From an uncultured Verrucomicrobiota bacterium (GTDB taxonomy: Bacteria; Verrucomicrobiota; Verrucomicrobiia; Chthoniobacterales; SZAS-18), in the NCBI GenBank assembly GCA_937871685.1, contig CALMOL010000089.1, positions 1 through 6,967 on the forward strand: a DNA stretch of 6,967 nt. The letters are read 5' to 3'. The translations under genes were made by a program, and so were the position numbers. Every line of letters starts with the position of its first letter. Position 1 is the first letter of the stretch. The notes under the pieces were generated by a model. That model was not told the origin of the DNA, did no database searches, and worked only from the letters and a program-made list of their open reading frames with translations. This document shows positions 5,414 to 6,967 of the stretch, one piece after another.

Positions 5414-6463
5414 TCAGGGTGCCTTCACTTGCTTCCACACCTCGTCGAGAAGGGGGGATTTCTCGCCGGGGTCTTGGAGGTATTCCAGGCGGGCGCGCAC
5501 TTCGGCCGGCGGGTAGATGTTCGGGTTGGCGAGCTCGGCGGCGGTGAGGAAGGGGCGGGCGCTCGCGTTGGTGGTGGCGGCGCGGGTGAAGCCGGCGACG
5601 CGCGCGCTTTGCAGCGGGTGGAGCATGAAATTGATGAATTGCTCGGCGAGATCGCGGTTCGGAGCGGCCTTCAGGATGACGAAGGAATCGACCCAGAGGC
5701 GCGAGCCCTCGCGCGGCACGAGGTAGAGGAGCGCGGGGTCCTCGGCCATGGCGCGCACGGCCTCGCTGGAATAGATCATCGCAGCGGCGGCGGTGCGGGC
5801 GAGGACGCGGCCTTGGGCGCCCTCGGAGCTGTCGAATGCCAGGGCGCGGCCCGCGGCGGCGGCGAGGAGCTCGCGGGCCTCGCGCAGGCGGGTGAGGTCG
5901 AGCGAGTTGAGGGGATGGCCGCGCCAGCGCAGGGCGGCGCCGATGAGATCGCGTGGGGAGTTCATCAGCACGAAGGGCTGGAACTGCTGCGCGGGATCGA
6001 GGAGCAGGCCCCACGTGGCCGGCGGCGCGGCGGCGTCCTTGGCCGGCCGGACGAGGATGCCGAGCGAGCCCCACTGGTAGGGGACGGTATATTCGCCCGC
6101 GGGATCGAAGGGCGGCGTGCGGAAGGCTTCCTCCAGGCGCGAGAGGTTTGGAATCTTTTCCTTTCGGAGCGGCGCGAGCAGCCCGCGGCCGATGAGCGGG
6201 CGGACTTGGTGGTCGGGCAGCACGGTCACGTCGAAGGACGGGGTGCCTTGGAGCTTGGCCAGCAGAGCATCGTCGCCGTCGTGCTGTTCGACGACGACGG
6301 CGCAGCTAAATTCCCGTTCGAAATCGCGGAGGATTGCGGGGTCGAGGTATTCGCTCCGGACGAGGAGGCGCAGCGTGTTGGCCTCGGCGGCGCCGAGCGG
6401 AAGGGCGAGGATGAGCAGGGCACCGAGCAGCGCGCGGAGGCACCAAGCGAGGAGGCAGGTCAT
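5414..6463 (-). CDS. potD: PotD/PotF-type periplasmic polyamine (or related solute) binding protein
   Basis: 349 residues, the normal size for spermidine/putrescine-binding proteins of ABC importers. ATG 6463 is the first possible start, with an in-frame TGA shortly upstream. Residues 1-28 are a signal peptide (hydrophobic LLGALLILALPLG, probable cleavage at AEA-N), so the protein is periplasmic. Family landmarks: EYLDPAILRDFEREF (38-52); VPYQWGSLGILV (127-138), matching 'VPY.WG..G'; NSPRDLIGAAL (168-178) followed by LNS; LWVDSFVIL (256-264), where Trp257 and Asp259 match the E. coli PotD ligand residues W255 and D257 (established for PotD); and NRDLAEQFINFMLHP (269-283). The family assignment is firm, but the exact ligand is not. 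It follows an ABC ATPase fragment on the same strand with a 114-base gap and no visible permease genes. Its 3' end converges on the monooxygenase stub. Confidence 0.88.
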   Translation of the reverse strand: MTCLLAWCLRALLGALLILALPLGAAEANTLRLLVRSEYLDPAILRDFEREFSCAVVVEQHDGDDALLAKLQGTPSFDVTVLPDHQVRPLIGRGLLAPLRKEKIPNLSRLEEAFRTPPFDPAGEYTVPYQWGSLGILVRPAKDAAAPPATWGLLLDPAQQFQPFVLMNSPRDLIGAALRWRGHPLNSLDLTRLREARELLAAAAGRALAFDSSEGAQGRVLARTAAAAMIYSSEAVRAMAEDPALLYLVPREGSRLWVDSFVILKAAPNRDLAEQFINFMLHPLQSARVAGFTRAATTNASARPFLTAAELANPNIYPPAEVRARLEYLQDPGEKSPLLDEVWKQVKAP

Positions 6464-6577
6464 GGGGATTCGGGAAGGGGATCGCCGTGCTCAAGGAGAG
6501 GTCCTCGATTGCTTCCGGCGTCGCCCGAAGGGCGCTCGCGGGCGGCGCGGCGAGATCATCCGGGGATGCGCGGGACG

Positions 6578-6877
6578 CTATGGGCGCGGCGCGGCTGGTG
6601 GCTCGGCGCGGTCAGCGGCTCCATTCAGCCGCAGCGTGGTCTCAGGGTCGAAGACGTGGGCCCGGGCAGGAGAGAACTGGAAGCGCATCCGGTGGCCGGA
6701 ATGGCGGTCGGCGGGGGAACCGGGGGCGCGGCACACCACGGTGGTGGCGCCGGTCTGGAGATAGAAGTTCGTCTCGGCGCCCATGGGCTCGACGAGATCG
6801 ACCACGGTGGGGAAGGTTTCCAAGCCGTCGGCGGGGAGGGCGTCCTTGTCCTTGGCGCGCAGCTCCGAAGCTTTCAT
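6578..6877 (-). pseudogene. Chimeric open frame: rpmC start joined to ABC ATPase C-terminal domain
   Basis: The frame runs ATG 6877 to TAG 6578 (99 codons). The first ~14 residues (MKASELRAKDKDAL) are a ribosomal protein L29 start. From about residue 20 the sequence is TVVDLVEPMGAETNFYLQTG, then a short TTVVCRAPG stretch, GHRMRFQFSPARAHVFDPET and a Pro/Ala-rich end. 'VEPMGAET..YL' and 'A.HVFDPET' are the C-terminal regulatory (TOBE-like) domain of MalK/UgpC-type importer ATPases. Walker A, the signature motif and Walker B are all absent, since the ATP-binding domain would lie before the joint. An intact ATPase of this kind would power an importer such as the one using the downstream binding protein, although PotA rather than MalK/UgpC type would be expected for PotD. 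I read this as two genes joined, by assembly error or rearrangement. Confidence 0.7.
6836..6877 (-). pseudogene. rpmC: 5' stub of rpmC (ribosomal protein L29)
   Basis: The first 14 codons fit the classic L29 opening (MKxxELRxKxxxxL). They start 12 bases after the rplP stop with a good ribosome-binding site, the normal rplP-rpmC order of the S10 operon. L29 should continue for ~50 more residues of helical hairpin (EL..L..E.F.LR.Q), but the sequence turns into an ABC ATPase C-terminal domain. The exact joint lies somewhere in 6812-6838. The L29 identity of such a short stub rests mainly on its position after rplP. Confidence 0.65.
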
Positions 6878-6882
6878 CGGTA

Positions 6883-6887
6883 CCCTC
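6883..6887 (-). promoter_or_regulatory. Shine-Dalgarno site for the rpmC start
   Basis: GAGGG on the minus strand, 5 bases before ATG 6877 and overlapping the intergenic gap after the rplP stop. It supports ATG 6877 as a genuine start that belongs to the ribosomal operon rather than to the ABC ATPase. Confidence 0.6.
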
Positions 6888-6889
6888 TA

Positions 6890-6967
6890 TTAAGTTCCAG
6901 CCTGCCGGCTGACGAAAGTCGTCATGATCGGCAGCTTGGATGCGGCCAGGCGGAAGGCCTCGCGGGC
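6890..6967 (-). CDS. rplP: Ribosomal protein L16, C-terminal 25 residues
   Basis: The open frame enters from the right edge and ends with TAA at 6892-6890. Its 25 residues include AREAFRLAASKLPI and TTFVSR, against E. coli L16 AREAFKLAAAKLPIKTTFV, so the assignment is secure despite the length. L16 binds 23S rRNA in the large subunit near the peptidyl-transferase centre and tRNA sites. The 'REAF.LA..KLPI.TTFV' form looks proteobacterial to me, unlike the Verrucomicrobiota character of the rest of the window; that impression is from memory. The gene is followed directly by an L29-like start, as in the S10 operon. Confidence 0.85.
   Translation of the reverse strand, partial: AREAFRLAASKLPIMTTFVSRQAGT

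Noticed and set aside
4734..5516. A 260-codon + strand open frame through the repeat array
   Set aside because: Most of it is translated 21-bp repeat with a frame slip inside, and the end overlaps the monooxygenase stub and the binding-protein gene in other frames. No domain is recognisable.
4932..6074. A 380-codon - strand open frame
   Set aside because: It is a frame shadow of the PotD-type gene, rich in Arg/Pro as expected for GC-rich antiphase reading, running on into the repeat array.
6522..6534. CGCCC-GAA-GGGCG hairpin between the ATPase fragment and the binding-protein gene
   Set aside because: A 5-bp stem is too short and too common in this GC-rich DNA to call an attenuator or terminator.

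Overview
This GC-rich window reads as accessory DNA from a Verrucomicrobiota bacterium, most likely Opitutaceae-like. The main evidence is the pair of tandem C-terminal modules (TGDNV.IGGFV...LATNDNW...VEVY) on the first protein, which I associate from memory with that group, plus intergenic DNA full of short palindromic repeats. The last ~90 bases at the right edge look different: they carry the start of rpmC and the end of rplP, in a form closer to proteobacterial L16/L29.

Layout, left to right. (1) 1-2090, + strand: the C-terminal part of a large exported di-haem cytochrome c protein with two CxxCH sites, a calcium-binding spacer and two ~125-residue modules. It is split by a one-base deletion at 1671/1672. 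(2) 2091-2897: gene-poor DNA with a 116-bp inverted-repeat element, a doubly truncated DUF2314-like remnant and a cluster of GC-rich hairpins. (3) 2898-4545, + strand: three small genes (RibD-C/DHFR-like reductase, small Cys/His-rich lipoprotein, GNAT acetyltransferase), each separated by ~110-bp structured spacers with similar ends. The array looks cassette-like, but no canonical attC core or integrase is visible. (4) 4534-5138: two degenerate tandem-repeat tracts on a 21-22 bp period. The second has 14 units, each with a GACC-N5-GGTC dyad, and some unit junctions form the perfect palindrome GGTCATGCGCATGACC. (5) 5242-5397: a decayed N-terminal stub of a FAD-dependent monooxygenase. (6) 5414-6463, - strand: a PotD-type polyamine/solute-binding protein. 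(7) 6578-6877, - strand: an open frame whose first ~14 codons are rpmC-like and whose remainder is the C-terminal domain of a MalK/UgpC-type ABC ATPase. It lies directly downstream of the rplP end (6890-6967).

Functionally, items 6 and 7 suggest an ABC importer transcribed leftward, with the ATPase ahead of the binding protein and no permease genes visible. The ATPase is cut by the join to the ribosomal-protein operon, which is either an assembly chimera or a rearrangement breakpoint. The middle (2091-5400) looks like a site that accumulates small genes, gene debris and repeats. The most interesting material is the 21-bp dyad array, the shared spacer ends between the small genes, and the ribosomal/ABC junction.
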